In this document: positions 18,525 to 25,513 of the stretch, piece by piece
Position numbering within the stretch: position 1 is the stretch's first letter
Layout of the letters: every line of letters starts with the position of its first letter
The notes under the pieces: generated by a model
The model's input: the letters and a program-made list of their open reading frames with translations, nothing else
Database searches by the model: none
Told to the model about the DNA's origin: nothing
Made by a program: the position numbers and the translations under genes
IMG/VR virus record: IMGVR_UViG_3300042922_000517
Span: 1-51,010 of that record
DNA length: 51,010 bases
From: a virus
Strand: one strand, 5' to 3'

Positions 18525-19318
18525 GAGCGGTCACCCTTACGCTTGATGATGATTTCAATCGGTTTGTCCTCATCCTTGTTAACTTTCTGATCCAGGAGAG
18601 CAACTTCACCTTTAAGCTTAGCGACTCTCAGGCGCTGCTCTTCATCCGCATTGCCTTGCCGACACATTTCCTCATACTGCTTAATGAGGCTCTGTAGCGT
18701 TCCCATAGCCCGGCTCTGAGCGGTTAGCAACGTAGCTTGGCGGTCCCATGAAAACTGGAATTCAAACTCTTCCTCGATCACCACTTGTTCCAAGTTTGGC
18801 TTGTCTTCTCCAGTGTCATGCACTTCATACTTCCGTTTCTTTAGCTCTTTTATCATTTCGTCTTTACTTTCAACGTGCATGATTTTCTGAGCTCGGATTA
18901 TAGCTGCATACTGAATTGTGATGTTATCCCACATCATGTCTATTGGAGAACGGGTTTCAAGTTCCTCCATGATCTCTGCAGTGTCGTCCGGCAGGAACTT
19001 GCGGAAGAAGCCATGAGTAACAGCTTTATCGTTCCGGTACGGCCCGCCGTCACCGCCCGCATTTCCGACAGCATTTTTGTTTCCTTGTGGAGCTCCATGA
19101 CCAGCGGCATTCTTATTTCCCTTGGGAGGTCCGCGCCGTTTCATGGATGCATCTTTCGAGGTGGATGCATCTTTTTTCTTTCCGGATGCATCCTTGCTCC
19201 ATCCTTGCCGTTGCTTCCGACTTTTCATCGTAGGATATTTGATTCCGTGTTTTTCGGCTAAGTCCGATAAGGATATTTCACTGGATTCGTATTCTTCTCT
19301 GATCTCTTCCCAGTTCAT
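18521..19318 (-). CDS. terS: Terminase small subunit (PBSX type)
   Basis: A 265-residue protein. The N-terminal helix-turn-helix ([20 protein letters not shown], residues ~15-35) should recognise the packaging site. A repetitive linker with KDAS-type repeats and [16 protein letters not shown] follows, then a helical oligomerisation domain. This is the classical PBSX terminase small subunit layout, directly 5' of terL with a 4-base overlap. The ribosome site is weak (GGTGG about 13 bases upstream), so expression may be kept low. Confidence 0.88.
   Translation of the reverse strand: MNWEEIREEYESSEISLSDLAEKHGIKYPTMKSRKQRQGWSKDASGKKKDASTSKDASMKRRGPPKGNKNAAGHGAPQGNKNAVGNAGGDGGPYRNDKAVTHGFFRKFLPDDTAEIMEELETRSPIDMMWDNITIQYAAIIRAQKIMHVESKDEMIKELKKRKYEVHDTGEDKPNLEQVVIEEEFEFQFSWDRQATLLTAQSRAMGTLQSLIKQYEEMCRQGNADEEQRLRVAKLKGEVALLDQKVNKDEDKPIEIIIKRKGDRS
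19145..19192. repeat. Three GGATGCATC repeats inside terS (pac-site candidate)
   Basis: GGATGCATC occurs at 19145, 19163 and 19184, each containing the palindrome GATGCATC. They encode KDAS repeats of the terS linker. In SPP1 the pac site lies within and next to terS, so these are a candidate recognition array; the alternative is a simple protein-level repeat. Confidence 0.4.
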
Positions 19319-19429
19319 CGCTACATTTCACCACCCCCGGCCCTTGTTTGAGTTGGTTTTGCAAGCCCATGTACCTTAATTCGCCGTCACCTCTGCAGCT
19401 TTTCAGGCATAAATTATGGGCTGAATCTA

Positions 19430-19630
19430 TTAGTTCCGAGCTATCCCTGCATTAGCCCACATAACGGCTTCTTCCAACTTTGTCATAGCCAGCGATTTCT
19501 CCCGGCTATTCGGAACCTGTTCATCGATCAGATAAGCCAATTTCTTCGCATTTTCACGGATTGCCTCGTGCTTGGCTGGTTCCTTCGGAAAGTGATATTT
19601 ATAGTTGTTCTCGATCTGTGGATTACTCAT
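19430..19630 (-). CDS. Acb2/Tad1-like cyclic-nucleotide sponge, anti-defence protein
   Basis: A 66-residue protein starting MSNPQIENNYKYHFP, then KHEAIRENAKKLAYLIDE and REKSLAMTKLEEAVMWANAG, ending IARN. The closing helix pattern REKSLA.T.LEEAVMWANA.IAR is the one I associate with the Acb2/Tad1 hairpin domain, small phage proteins that sequester cyclic nucleotide signals of CBASS or Thoeris immunity. ATG 19630 has GGGAGG 7 bases upstream; the longer frame to 19645 does not. It sits just 3' of a tRNA and upstream of terS. Family assignment is from motif memory. Confidence 0.7.
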   Translation of the reverse strand: MSNPQIENNYKYHFPKEPAKHEAIRENAKKLAYLIDEQVPNSREKSLAMTKLEEAVMWANAGIARN

Positions 19631-19654
19631 TCGACTACCTCCCAATTTGGTTTA

Positions 19655-19728
19655 TACTCCCTGCTGGAATCGAACCAGCGACCAAACGCATATAAGACGT
19701 CTGCTCTACCTATCTGAGCTAAAGGAGC
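19655..19728 (-). tRNA. tRNA-Ile (anticodon UAU)
   Basis: A full cloverleaf folds on the minus strand: acceptor GCTCCTT/AGGGAGT (two G-U pairs), D arm GCTC/GAGC, anticodon stem GACGT/GCGTT with loop CTTATAT (anticodon TAT, reading AUA), variable TGGTC, and T arm GCTGG TTCGATT CCAGC. The discriminator is A; CCA is not encoded. AUA is usually read by a lysidine-modified CAU tRNA in this group, so a UAU tRNA is a phage supplement. Confidence 0.85.
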
Positions 19729-19736
19729 AAATAATA

Positions 19737-19783
19737 AAGAGCTGTAATAGATCCTCGCCCACCGAAGATCTGCTACAGCTCTT
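19737..19783 (-). terminator. Long hairpin upstream of tRNA, terminator-like
   Basis: Minus strand AAGAGCTGTA pairs with TACAGCTCTT, with an inner AGATC/GATCT stem, and is followed by TATTATTT. It could terminate an upstream RNA or mark the 5' processing point of the tRNA. Confidence 0.45.
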
Positions 19784-19960
19784 AATCAATTCCTACGGCG
19801 TCTCAGTTTTGGGTACCATTCCTCCGCAGGAATTATTTCGGCGTGTGACTCACTATCTTCCCGTTGTCTGCGCTGCGCGCTTACCACTCACAAGAGTGTC
19901 GGTCAGTTTTTACACACCTTTGACTATTAGAGTCGAACCGTTAATAGGTTCCTCCTATAT
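19737..19960 (-). ncRNA. Candidate structured noncoding RNA
   Basis: No gene fits the 19729-19993 interval. On the minus strand several clean hairpins occur in a row: CACTC/GAGTG (19885-19898), GCGC/GCGC next to it, ATTCCT/AGGAAT (19818-19833), and the long 19737-19783 stem. GTGTG near 19917 and CACAC near 19845 could close a multibranch domain. I match it to no known family. It could be a small RNA, an untranslated leader of the tRNA-acb2-terminase transcript, or a processing substrate. Confidence 0.4.
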
Positions 19961-19993
19961 ATAGGTGGCAAGTGTAAGGAGTGAAATGCATTT

Positions 19994-20563
19994 TTAGCTG
20001 CTGATCTGAAATAAACTTACCTGGATAGGCTCTTTCAGCTTCCTTTCCGCATTCTCGATGTATTCTTGCGCCGTCCCCCTGGATATTTGCAACTCTTCCG
20101 CAATTTGTCGGAGAGATAAGCAAAGACCATGCTTAAGTGTGAAGCACTGCTTTTCTCGCGGTGAAAGCACTGCAAGGGCATCATCTATTTGTTTCCGCTC
20201 TGAATCGGTCAATGTTGTCGGGCTGCCGCAGGCTGCCGGCTGCGCATAGGACTGCATCCGCAATGGATCTACTGGAATGGTTAACTGGTCCATAGATAAC
20301 CGATGAATCCCCCGGCGTGGTCCCGGGTTGTGCCCCAGATGCAGCCACTCTATGGCTAATTGCACATCAGATAGCATACTATTCAGCTTTGATATGTGTG
20401 AATTGATTGCATCCAGTTCCGTTTCGACCTCTGAATAATCTTCCTTTCCCTTCCGCTTGGTCACAATGAGGGCTTCCAGCTTCCGTTTAATTACCATCGC
20501 CGAATTCTTGCATTCATTTAGGATCTTCCGGGTATTTCGGTAACTCAGCTCTAAATCCTCCAC
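19994..20563 (-). CDS. Late transcription regulator, sigma-70 region 4-like
   Basis: A 189-residue protein. The N-terminal half is a coiled coil (to ~85). The middle has IEWLHLGHNPGPRRGIHR, the linker motif of phage sigma-like factors related to Xpf. The C-terminus holds a sigma region 4 helix-turn-helix (LSPREKQCFTLKHG, then LSLRQIAEELQISRGTAQEY at ~150-170). It lies immediately upstream of the packaging genes and at the end of the early operon, so it is the likely activator of late transcription. Confidence 0.8.
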   Translation of the reverse strand: MEDLELSYRNTRKILNECKNSAMVIKRKLEALIVTKRKGKEDYSEVETELDAINSHISKLNSMLSDVQLAIEWLHLGHNPGPRRGIHRLSMDQLTIPVDPLRMQSYAQPAACGSPTTLTDSERKQIDDALAVLSPREKQCFTLKHGLCLSLRQIAEELQISRGTAQEYIENAERKLKEPIQVSLFQISS

Positions 20564-20614
20564 AATGTATGCCTCCCTGGTTGTGTTATAATTTGTGAGG
20601 ATAAAAGTTGCTGC

Positions 20615-20851
20615 TTATTGCCCTGATGCTGATTCAGGGCTTTTTTCTGTGTCTTCAGGGACATGAATGCTCTCTATCGAAAATCCAAAGACCCGCATAT
20701 TAGTGCTCAAAAATAGTCTCATTGCTGGAGTCTTGTAACGGACCCAATTATCTCCGAACTTCAAAACCTCGGCCACGCTACCTCCGTGGAGATTAAACTG
20801 CCTGTGCCCAGCTTTCAGCGCCTCCCGTGCTTGATAGGCATACCATGTCAT
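20615..20851 (-). CDS. Hypothetical small early protein
   Basis: A 78-residue protein, MTWYAYQAREALKAGHRQFN at the start, with a hydrophilic C-terminus. It has an AGGGGG site 8 bases before its ATG and overlaps the preceding 59-residue gene by 4 bases (ATGA), so it is part of the early operon. No family recognised. Confidence 0.65.
   Translation of the reverse strand: MTWYAYQAREALKAGHRQFNLHGGSVAEVLKFGDNWVRYKTPAMRLFLSTNMRVFGFSIESIHVPEDTEKSPESASGQ
20620..20646 (+). terminator. Plus-strand terminator-like hairpin at the 3' end of a minus-strand gene
   Basis: Plus strand GCCCTGA, 7-base loop, TCAGGGC, TTTTTT. No plus-strand gene precedes it, so it may stop antisense RNA entering from the left; coding constraints of the minus-strand gene are another explanation. 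Confidence 0.4.
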
Positions 20852-21027
20852 TCTATTGTCCCCCTGATTACAAATGGTCTCTCAGCTGCTTTACCAGTAG
20901 GTGGCGGACATCTCAAATCCAATTCTGCACGTTCTTCCGGTGTTAGCTGCGATTTCTTAATAACTCCCTGACCGCCGCCGGCTTCCTCATTGGCTTTATT
21001 CGTTATTCCATATTTCCATTTACCCAC
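20848..21027 (-). CDS. Hypothetical 59-residue protein (GTG start)
   Basis: A short gene reading MGKWKYGITNKANEEAGGG at the start, with a basic middle (KKSQLTPEERAELDLRCPPP) and ending FVIRGTIE. Start GTG 21027 has GGAGG about 10 bases upstream, and the stop overlaps the next start (ATGA). Coupled overlap and a clean site support translation. The sequence suggests a small soluble regulatory or processing accessory protein but no family is clear. Confidence 0.65.
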   Translation of the reverse strand: MGKWKYGITNKANEEAGGGQGVIKKSQLTPEERAELDLRCPPPTGKAAERPFVIRGTIE

Positions 21028-21049
21028 CTGTTATAGCCTCCTGTTGATC

Positions 21050-21259
21050 TTAGTTGAGTTTCCAAACTTCGCGGGCGACCTCCATCGGGTCCCGGACCTT
21101 TTGGTATCCCGGACCGGTCAAGGTCACTTTACCGCGGGGATTTACTTTGACCGGCTTTGGATAACCTGTCTTTGTATTGTTGCGGCTGCTGAAGATCACT
21201 CCCTCACGGCTTACGCTGAATCCGGGATAGTTTGGGATTGGTTTAAGTGGAGGGATCAT
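21050..21259 (-). CDS. NUMOD4-like stand-alone small protein
   Basis: A 69-residue protein beginning MIPPLKPIPNYPGFSVSREG. The PIPNYPG(Y/F).VS..G pattern is that of NUMOD4 motifs, normally the DNA-binding N-terminal part of HNH homing endonucleases. No HNH follows in this frame or the next gene. GGAGG lies 8 bases before the ATG, and it overlaps the upstream gene by 17 bases. Either a relict of a homing endonuclease or a small DNA-binding protein. Confidence 0.6.
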   Translation of the reverse strand: MIPPLKPIPNYPGFSVSREGVIFSSRNNTKTGYPKPVKVNPRGKVTLTGPGYQKVRDPMEVAREVWKLN

Positions 21260-21560
21260 TGGGGATTACCTCCAGACTTTTTATATCCACGTATGAAGAC
21301 ATTGTTCCATCATGCCAACGTACCTTTGCTCTAAGGCCGCTTTTTGAAATTTTATCTACGATACCAGACGCCTTGAACTTTTGGTGATACACCTTATCCC
21401 CCGGCTTTGTGTCTGGCTGTACTGGTGGTGTGGGGTCACATTTTCCAGACTCAATTTCTTCTAAGATACTCCACAGTAAATTCTTCTCTAGTTTGCTGTC
21501 AGTTGCCTCGATCAAGTACCCTAGCAATCCAATCAGCTTATCTGCGTCTATCAGTTTCAT
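21243..21560 (-). CDS. Hypothetical early protein with KOW/SH3-like C-terminus
   Basis: A 105-residue protein. The N-terminal half is helical (MKLIDADKLIGLLGYL); the C-terminal half (KPGDKVYHQKFKASGIVDK, then AKVRWHDGTMSSYVDIKSL) reads like a small SH3-type barrel. It overlaps its upstream neighbour by 4 bases and its downstream neighbour by 17. No specific function can be assigned. Confidence 0.6.
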   Translation of the reverse strand: MKLIDADKLIGLLGYLIEATDSKLEKNLLWSILEEIESGKCDPTPPVQPDTKPGDKVYHQKFKASGIVDKISKSGLRAKVRWHDGTMSSYVDIKSLEVIPNDPST

Positions 21561-21772
21561 GGTCTGTCTTCCTCCCCTGGTAGGTTGATATGGGCGTAAT
21601 GTGAAACGTAACTTACAGGTGAATCACTCCAAATTTGTTCTATTTCCCAATATGCTCCGGTTTCTAAAGGATCTACATATCCAGATATATCAACGTCATG
21701 TTTATCAGTTACAAGGTACTCTTTACCAACTTCCGGCGGATTCGCCGGGTCATACTTTATCCATTCGATCAT
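21557..21772 (-). CDS. DUF551-like small protein
   Basis: A 71-residue protein starting MIEWIKYDPANPPEVGKEYL. The W(I/L)...D.P.NPP..G..YLV opening is typical of DUF551-like phage proteins. ATG 21772 is chosen over 21823 because AAGGGGA lies 8 bases upstream. It overlaps the small membrane protein gene upstream and the next gene downstream. Function of the family is unknown. Confidence 0.65.
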   Translation of the reverse strand: MIEWIKYDPANPPEVGKEYLVTDKHDVDISGYVDPLETGAYWEIEQIWSDSPVSYVSHYAHINLPGEEDRP

Positions 21773-21860
21773 CTGATTCATCCCCTTTTTGTCCGTCTCT
21801 GTATCCCATGTAATAACTGCCAATGATTAAGATCATGAGAAATATGAGTACTGATATCAT
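21750..21860 (-). CDS. 36-residue single-span membrane protein
   Basis: Reads MISVLIFLMILIIGSYYMG, one hydrophobic helix, followed by a charged cytoplasmic tail (YRDGQKGDESDDRMDKV). ATG 21860 has AAAGGA about 9 bases upstream, and the gene overlaps the start of the DUF551-like gene by 23 bases in another frame. Clear membrane span plus ribosome site argue it is real despite its size. Role unknown. Confidence 0.6.
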   Translation of the reverse strand: MISVLIFLMILIIGSYYMGYRDGQKGDESDDRMDKV

Positions 21861-21922
21861 GTGGGTTGTTCCTTTCTTTATGGGGAGCCAGATAACCCTA
21901 TCCGGCACCCGCGGTGCTGGGT

Positions 21923-22456
21923 CTATTCGGTCTGCCTCGATGGCGCTACGCGCAATGAATCAAAATCAAATTCACTCAAGATCTTCAAGAGCCTTTCCAC
22001 CTTCGGCGCTCTCCAGGCTGTCATTGCATAGGTGTGAGCTTCATTAGTGTAGTGGTAGTGATTTGACTTGATATGTTGCTTGGCCTCAGCCTTGGTTAAG
22101 AACATGGTGTTCTGTCGAATGAAATGTTCCTTTTTCTCCGAATGAAGGCTTGCACCTTCGTCATAGTGTTCCTGAATCCAGTCAAAGGCGCTAACTTCGC
22201 AACTAATTTCCTTGAAAGCCTCTAAGGCATCCTCTGAAAGGTCCTCCTTATCCAGAGACTCAGTTAGAAAATAATTGATCTCGTGAGATTCTCCGGCATT
22301 AGGAAGATATACGGAATGCCTTTCCGCATTGTCATCGTTACACTCCACCCAGCGGTAATCCCCCACTGTCCAAAACCTCGGGGCTGCCTGGGAATCATTG
22401 TCCTGACTATTCAGTTCTGTCTGTAATTCCTTCAAAAACTCGATATCTGTGCTCAT
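21923..22456 (-). CDS. Hypothetical phage protein, 177 residues
   Basis: An acidic, soluble protein (MSTDIEFLKELQTELNSQDN at the start) with a C-terminal block TKAEAKQHIKSNHYHYTNEA, then MTAWRAPKVERLLKILSEFD. That C-terminal pattern recurs in uncharacterised proteins of Firmicutes phages as far as I recall. AGAAGAGGA precedes ATG 22456. No catalytic motif is visible. Confidence 0.65.
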   Translation of the reverse strand: MSTDIEFLKELQTELNSQDNDSQAAPRFWTVGDYRWVECNDDNAERHSVYLPNAGESHEINYFLTESLDKEDLSEDALEAFKEISCEVSAFDWIQEHYDEGASLHSEKKEHFIRQNTMFLTKAEAKQHIKSNHYHYTNEAHTYAMTAWRAPKVERLLKILSEFDFDSLRVAPSRQTE

Positions 22457-22471
22457 ATCCTCTTCTCCCCC

Positions 22472-22897
22472 TTATACCTCTAGTAGTTCTGGATTATCTA
22501 TTGCATTCCCAATTACCGCCGTTCGGCTCAGTTGTCCATCTGATTCAAGTCTATGGTATTGGCTAGGGTTGCGAGTGAACACCAGGTAAGAGCAGTGTTC
22601 CTGCACCCATTCAACTTCCCCGATTCCGTTTTCGTCTTCTACCAAATCGCGGCCGTAAATCTCTCGTCCATTCTTGTCTGTAAATCCGATGAATTGACCA
22701 ATTGTTTTCGGATCAACCTCATTTACGAACGGTGCTTCTGTGTTCAAAAAGTCCCCATTCTCGTCAATGCAAGCACCAAAACGATTGTCTACGATGAATT
22801 TCCTGCCGCCGCCCTGTTCTCCAAGTAGTTGTATCAGGTCGCCGTATGTCCACTTTCCGTTATCCTTGCGCTTGCCACGGAACTTATTCTCTCTCAC
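22472..22897 (-). CDS. YopX-family protein
   Basis: A 141-residue protein opening MRENKFRGKRKDNGKWTYGD and containing GQFIGFTDKNGREIYGRDLV, the two diagnostic blocks of the YopX family, very common in Firmicutes phages but of unknown function. Starts at GTG 22897 with GGGAGAGG upstream and a G-rich leader hairpin just before that. Confidence 0.88.
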   Translation of the reverse strand: MRENKFRGKRKDNGKWTYGDLIQLLGEQGGGRKFIVDNRFGACIDENGDFLNTEAPFVNEVDPKTIGQFIGFTDKNGREIYGRDLVEDENGIGEVEWVQEHCSYLVFTRNPSQYHRLESDGQLSRTAVIGNAIDNPELLEV

Positions 22898-22914
22898 GTG
22901 TATCCTCTCCCTTT

Positions 22915-22929
22915 GGGGTCTCTGCCCCC
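22915..22929 (-). promoter_or_regulatory. Leader hairpin GGGG...CCCC before YopX-family gene
   Basis: Minus strand GGGGCAGAGACCCC immediately followed by AAAGGGAGAGG. One of a set of similar hairpins placed just before ribosome sites in this early region. A second copy of GGGGGCAGAGAC lies about 70 bases upstream. Confidence 0.5.
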
Positions 22930-23016
22930 TAAAATGCTCTTCGCAACTAAACTATTAAATTCCGCTGTTTTTGCAACCAGAGGTGTGTCTCTGCCCCCTT
23001 ATAAGTTAAGTACCGC

Positions 23017-23232
23017 CTATCCTGCATACATAATGTCACTGTGTCCGTCATTTCCGGTTGCTGTTAGGTCCGTGCATCCGCTGCATAACTTCAATTCTCT
23101 GAGTGGTTCAAAAGAGTGCGCTGATCCGAACAGCCTACGGTATTTTATTCCCGGCCCAATGCTTCCGCCGCAACCATCGCACTCATGGAACTTCCTTGCC
23201 GTATGAATCTTATTTTTGATTACCGTACTCAA
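23017..23232 (-). CDS. Small zinc-ribbon protein
   Basis: A 71-residue protein with CDGCGG near residue 18 and CSGCTD near residue 50, forming a four-cysteine zinc site. TTG 23232 is the start, with GAGGTGAGG upstream. Many phages encode such one-domain zinc proteins in early regions; binding partner unknown. Confidence 0.65.
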   Translation of the reverse strand: MSTVIKNKIHTARKFHECDGCGGSIGPGIKYRRLFGSAHSFEPLRELKLCSGCTDLTATGNDGHSDIMYAG

Positions 23233-23259
23233 TTTGCCTCACCTCTTCCCTTGTGAGTG

Positions 23260-23472
23260 TCATTGGTTATCTCCTTCCTCAATCCTGGGATTTTTGGGCA
23301 ACCGCCCTCCAAATACGATGGTCGGCATTTCATGATCTTTTGTCACTAAGCGCCGGAGGATCTCTTTTTTGTACTCTTCAGCAAATTCATAATCTCCGGC
23401 ACGGCAGGCAATCTCAAACTCGGACACCAACTCGTCATTTTCGCATACTTCCGGTTCTCTTCCTGGTCCCAT
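23260..23472 (-). CDS. Hypothetical acidic small protein
   Basis: A 70-residue protein beginning MGPGREPEVCENDELVSEFE, mostly helical, with a proline-rich end. GGAGG lies 8 bases before ATG 23472. Sits between the 94-residue gene and the zinc-ribbon gene in one operon. No family recognised. Confidence 0.6.
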   Translation of the reverse strand: MGPGREPEVCENDELVSEFEIACRAGDYEFAEEYKKEILRRLVTKDHEMPTIVFGGRLPKNPRIEEGDNQ

Positions 23473-23475
23473 AAT

Positions 23476-23760
23476 TTAAACCTCCTCGTTTGTGGGTGCA
23501 GGGGTATCTGGGTATAGGGTGGAGACCATGGCCCTCAGTTCCCTTGCGTGGTTCTCAGCGCCTCGTAGGTCCGCCAGATCCGCCTCATACTCGATGATCT
23601 CTACCAGTTCTTTCAGCTTGTCCTGTAGTGTCTTGGCTTCTTGGAGCCAGTGCAGCCCAATACTTAGAGCGTGCTTTTCATTTTCATCTGCTGCTGTTCT
23701 TTGACAGAGCTGTAAGAGTGCTTCATCCTTTTGCCAGTCCCTCGATGGTGTTTGTGTCAT
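23476..23760 (-). CDS. Hypothetical helical protein
   Basis: A 94-residue, mostly alpha-helical protein (KTLQDKLKELVEIIEYEADL near the centre suggests a coiled coil). ATG 23760 has GGGGAGG upstream and overlaps the stop of the methyltransferase by 4 bases; the longer frame to 23805 is rejected. Possibly a partner of the methyltransferase given coupling, but this is inference. Confidence 0.6.
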   Translation of the reverse strand: MTQTPSRDWQKDEALLQLCQRTAADENEKHALSIGLHWLQEAKTLQDKLKELVEIIEYEADLADLRGAENHARELRAMVSTLYPDTPAPTNEEV

Positions 23761-24266
23761 TGGGCTTCCTCCCCTACCTCTCTCAAATCTATGAATTTTC
23801 CCCACTGCTTCACGTGGTAAAGTGCTTCTACATTTTTAGATCCGTATGCGATAAGTACTGAAGGTGCACCTGCATTAGCTCCAGCGCGTTTACCTGTAAC
23901 GTGATGGAAGTACAATCGACCCCGGAAGAACAGCAGCGCGTCCGCCTTATCCCATACCTGAGTGAAAAACATATCTGTTTCTGTCCGGGCGAATATGAGC
24001 GCAATACCGTTGCCATGACCCCCCAATTTATCCAGCCACTCTGTAGCCTCTCTCCCGTAGGGAGGATTAAGCCATACACGCCCTGACCACGGTTGTAGCA
24101 ATCCATCATCCTCTATCGTGTAATGTCGATCTGCGGTGTCCCATGGCCTGTTGATGGGGCTGCATGGGTCAAGGTCGAAATGTCCCAGACCTTTGATGAT
24201 ATCAGGCGGTGTGAGCCATTCGTCCTTAAGCATCCGCGCTGATTGATGGCTGCCCATGCCATTCAT
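23757..24266 (-). CDS. Phage-type DNA N6-adenine methyltransferase
   Basis: A 169-residue protein of the phage Dam family. It begins with DEWLTPPDIIKGLGHFDLDP, where family members bind S-adenosylmethionine, and has motif IV NPPYG at residues 67-71, then ATEWLDKLGGHGNGIALIFART. Usual family length is ~150-180. Expected to methylate adenine in host or phage DNA, protecting from restriction. GGGAGG lies 7 bases upstream of ATG 24266, preceded by a leader hairpin. A second methyltransferase is encoded just upstream. Confidence 0.88.
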   Translation of the reverse strand: MNGMGSHQSARMLKDEWLTPPDIIKGLGHFDLDPCSPINRPWDTADRHYTIEDDGLLQPWSGRVWLNPPYGREATEWLDKLGGHGNGIALIFARTETDMFFTQVWDKADALLFFRGRLYFHHVTGKRAGANAGAPSVLIAYGSKNVEALYHVKQWGKFIDLREVGEEAQ

Positions 24267-24293
24267 GCGTTATATCCTCCCTTAGTGGGAGAG

Positions 24294-24310
24294 GAGGGCT
24301 GTATACCCTC
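24294..24310 (-). promoter_or_regulatory. Leader hairpin before adenine methyltransferase
   Basis: Minus strand GAGGG, TATACAG loop, CCCTC, about 18 bases before the GGGAGG site. Confidence 0.45.
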
Positions 24311-24334
24311 TCTGTCCCGGTATCCTCGTACTGT

Positions 24335-25066
24335 TCAGCAGAGCTGCGTCTGAATGCACTTGAGCCTTTCTTCGGCGATGCAGACATACTCCATTTCCTT
24401 CTCAATTCCGACAAAGTTGCGATTCAGGGCTGCTGCAGCTACGGCCATTGTTCCACTTCCGATGCAGTTGTCCAGAATCGTATCGCCCTCATTCGTATAA
24501 GTGCGGATCAAGTATTCAAACAGCGCAACCGGCTTTTGCGTCGGGTGGTACCGTTCGTTGTCTCGCGGGAAGTGTAGTACATCGACCGGGTACCGATCTG
24601 TCTGCCCGCCGCCTTCGGTACCGATAATTGTCTTACCGTAATTGCTGCCATCGCTGGAATGTTTCTTGTATTTATTGACCGGCTTATGCCCCTGTGTCTT
24701 CTGGGCGTTATATGTCGGCAGATTCTTGTAAAAGACGAGAATGTTCTCGTGGGCCTTCAACGGCATTCTGTTCGCATTCAGGAATCCGGTACCGTTGCTC
24801 TTAATCCATATCCATTCATACCTGAGCAACCGCAAGTTGCTGGCCCCCAGCACTTTATCGAATGGTGTCTGAGCAGTTAGGACAATCGCGCCGCCATCCT
24901 TAATTAGCCGTTCATACTGCTGCCATAGCTGGTCCAGAGGAATAATTGAATCCCATCCGTTTTCTGTGGTACCGTAAGGCAAATCACAGAGGATCATGTC
25001 AAAACTCTTGTCCGGCAACCTTGGCATGACCTCTAAGCAGTCACCGTGAATGATTTGATTCTTCAC
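24335..25066 (-). CDS. Site-specific DNA methyltransferase (N6/N4, beta-class order)
   Basis: A 243-residue enzyme. Motif IV DLPYG is at 28-32 near the N-terminus, and motif I DNCIGSGTMAVAA near residue 200, followed by RNFVGIEKEMEY. The order IV then I is that of beta-class amino-methyltransferases of the N6_N4 group. The target-recognition region lies between (TGFLNANRMPLKAHENILVF). No restriction partner is nearby, so it is an orphan enzyme, probably for anti-restriction or gene control. Confidence 0.92.
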   Translation of the reverse strand: MKNQIIHGDCLEVMPRLPDKSFDMILCDLPYGTTENGWDSIIPLDQLWQQYERLIKDGGAIVLTAQTPFDKVLGASNLRLLRYEWIWIKSNGTGFLNANRMPLKAHENILVFYKNLPTYNAQKTQGHKPVNKYKKHSSDGSNYGKTIIGTEGGGQTDRYPVDVLHFPRDNERYHPTQKPVALFEYLIRTYTNEGDTILDNCIGSGTMAVAAAALNRNFVGIEKEMEYVCIAEERLKCIQTQLC

Positions 25067-25099
25067 CGCGGCATCTCCCTTCTGGTGAACCGTATGCGT

Positions 25100-25513
25100 C
25101 TACTGCTTACTACTAAGCGTGATATATGCCGCCTCTGCCCTCTCTCGGGGGCTGGCGGAAAGTAATATTGCTATGATGCTAATGCTCATATTAGGCCAAT
25201 GCTTGATGTCATTTGGGTTTATGTTCATGCCTGTTTTGGCCCTTGCCTGGACTGTGTAGAGAGTGCGTACATAACCTTCGTCATCTTTGGCTATCGCTGC
25301 TGTCTGTACCTCTAGAGAGGTAGCAGGGTCTCCAGCATAATCAGGAGCATAGGACCATATCAGTTCCACCGGTACGCTAGATGTCGCTTGTATCTTCCCG
25401 CCTTTTATCAGGCGGTAGACTCCATTTTGCACGCTAGGTTCTACCGTGTACCCCATCAACTCAGCGATCTTACGGTTAAGCTGCTGATTCGTCATTGTCT
25501 GTACCTGTGTCAT
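25100..25513 (-). CDS. Phage ABA-sandwich-like protein
   Basis: A 137-residue protein. MTNQQLNRKIAELMGYTVEP at the start and SPRERAEAAYITLSSKQ at the end resemble the opening and closing blocks of the phage ABA-sandwich domain family. Function unknown. Overlaps its upstream neighbour by 4 bases. Confidence 0.6.
   Translation of the reverse strand: MTQVQTMTNQQLNRKIAELMGYTVEPSVQNGVYRLIKGGKIQATSSVPVELIWSYAPDYAGDPATSLEVQTAAIAKDDEGYVRTLYTVQARAKTGMNINPNDIKHWPNMSISIIAILLSASPRERAEAAYITLSSKQ

Noticed and set aside
19364-19376. Possible 30-residue ORF starting near 19373 upstream of terS
   Set aside because: Weak ribosome site, no coupling advantage and odd composition; more likely leader sequence.
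19920-19960. Second tRNA suggested by GGTTCGACTC
   Set aside because: The five bases on each side of the loop do not pair, and no acceptor or anticodon arm could be built.
19605-19964. 119-residue plus-strand ORF
   Set aside because: Runs antisense through the tRNA, the Acb2-like gene start and several hairpins; no ribosome site and no protein-like composition.
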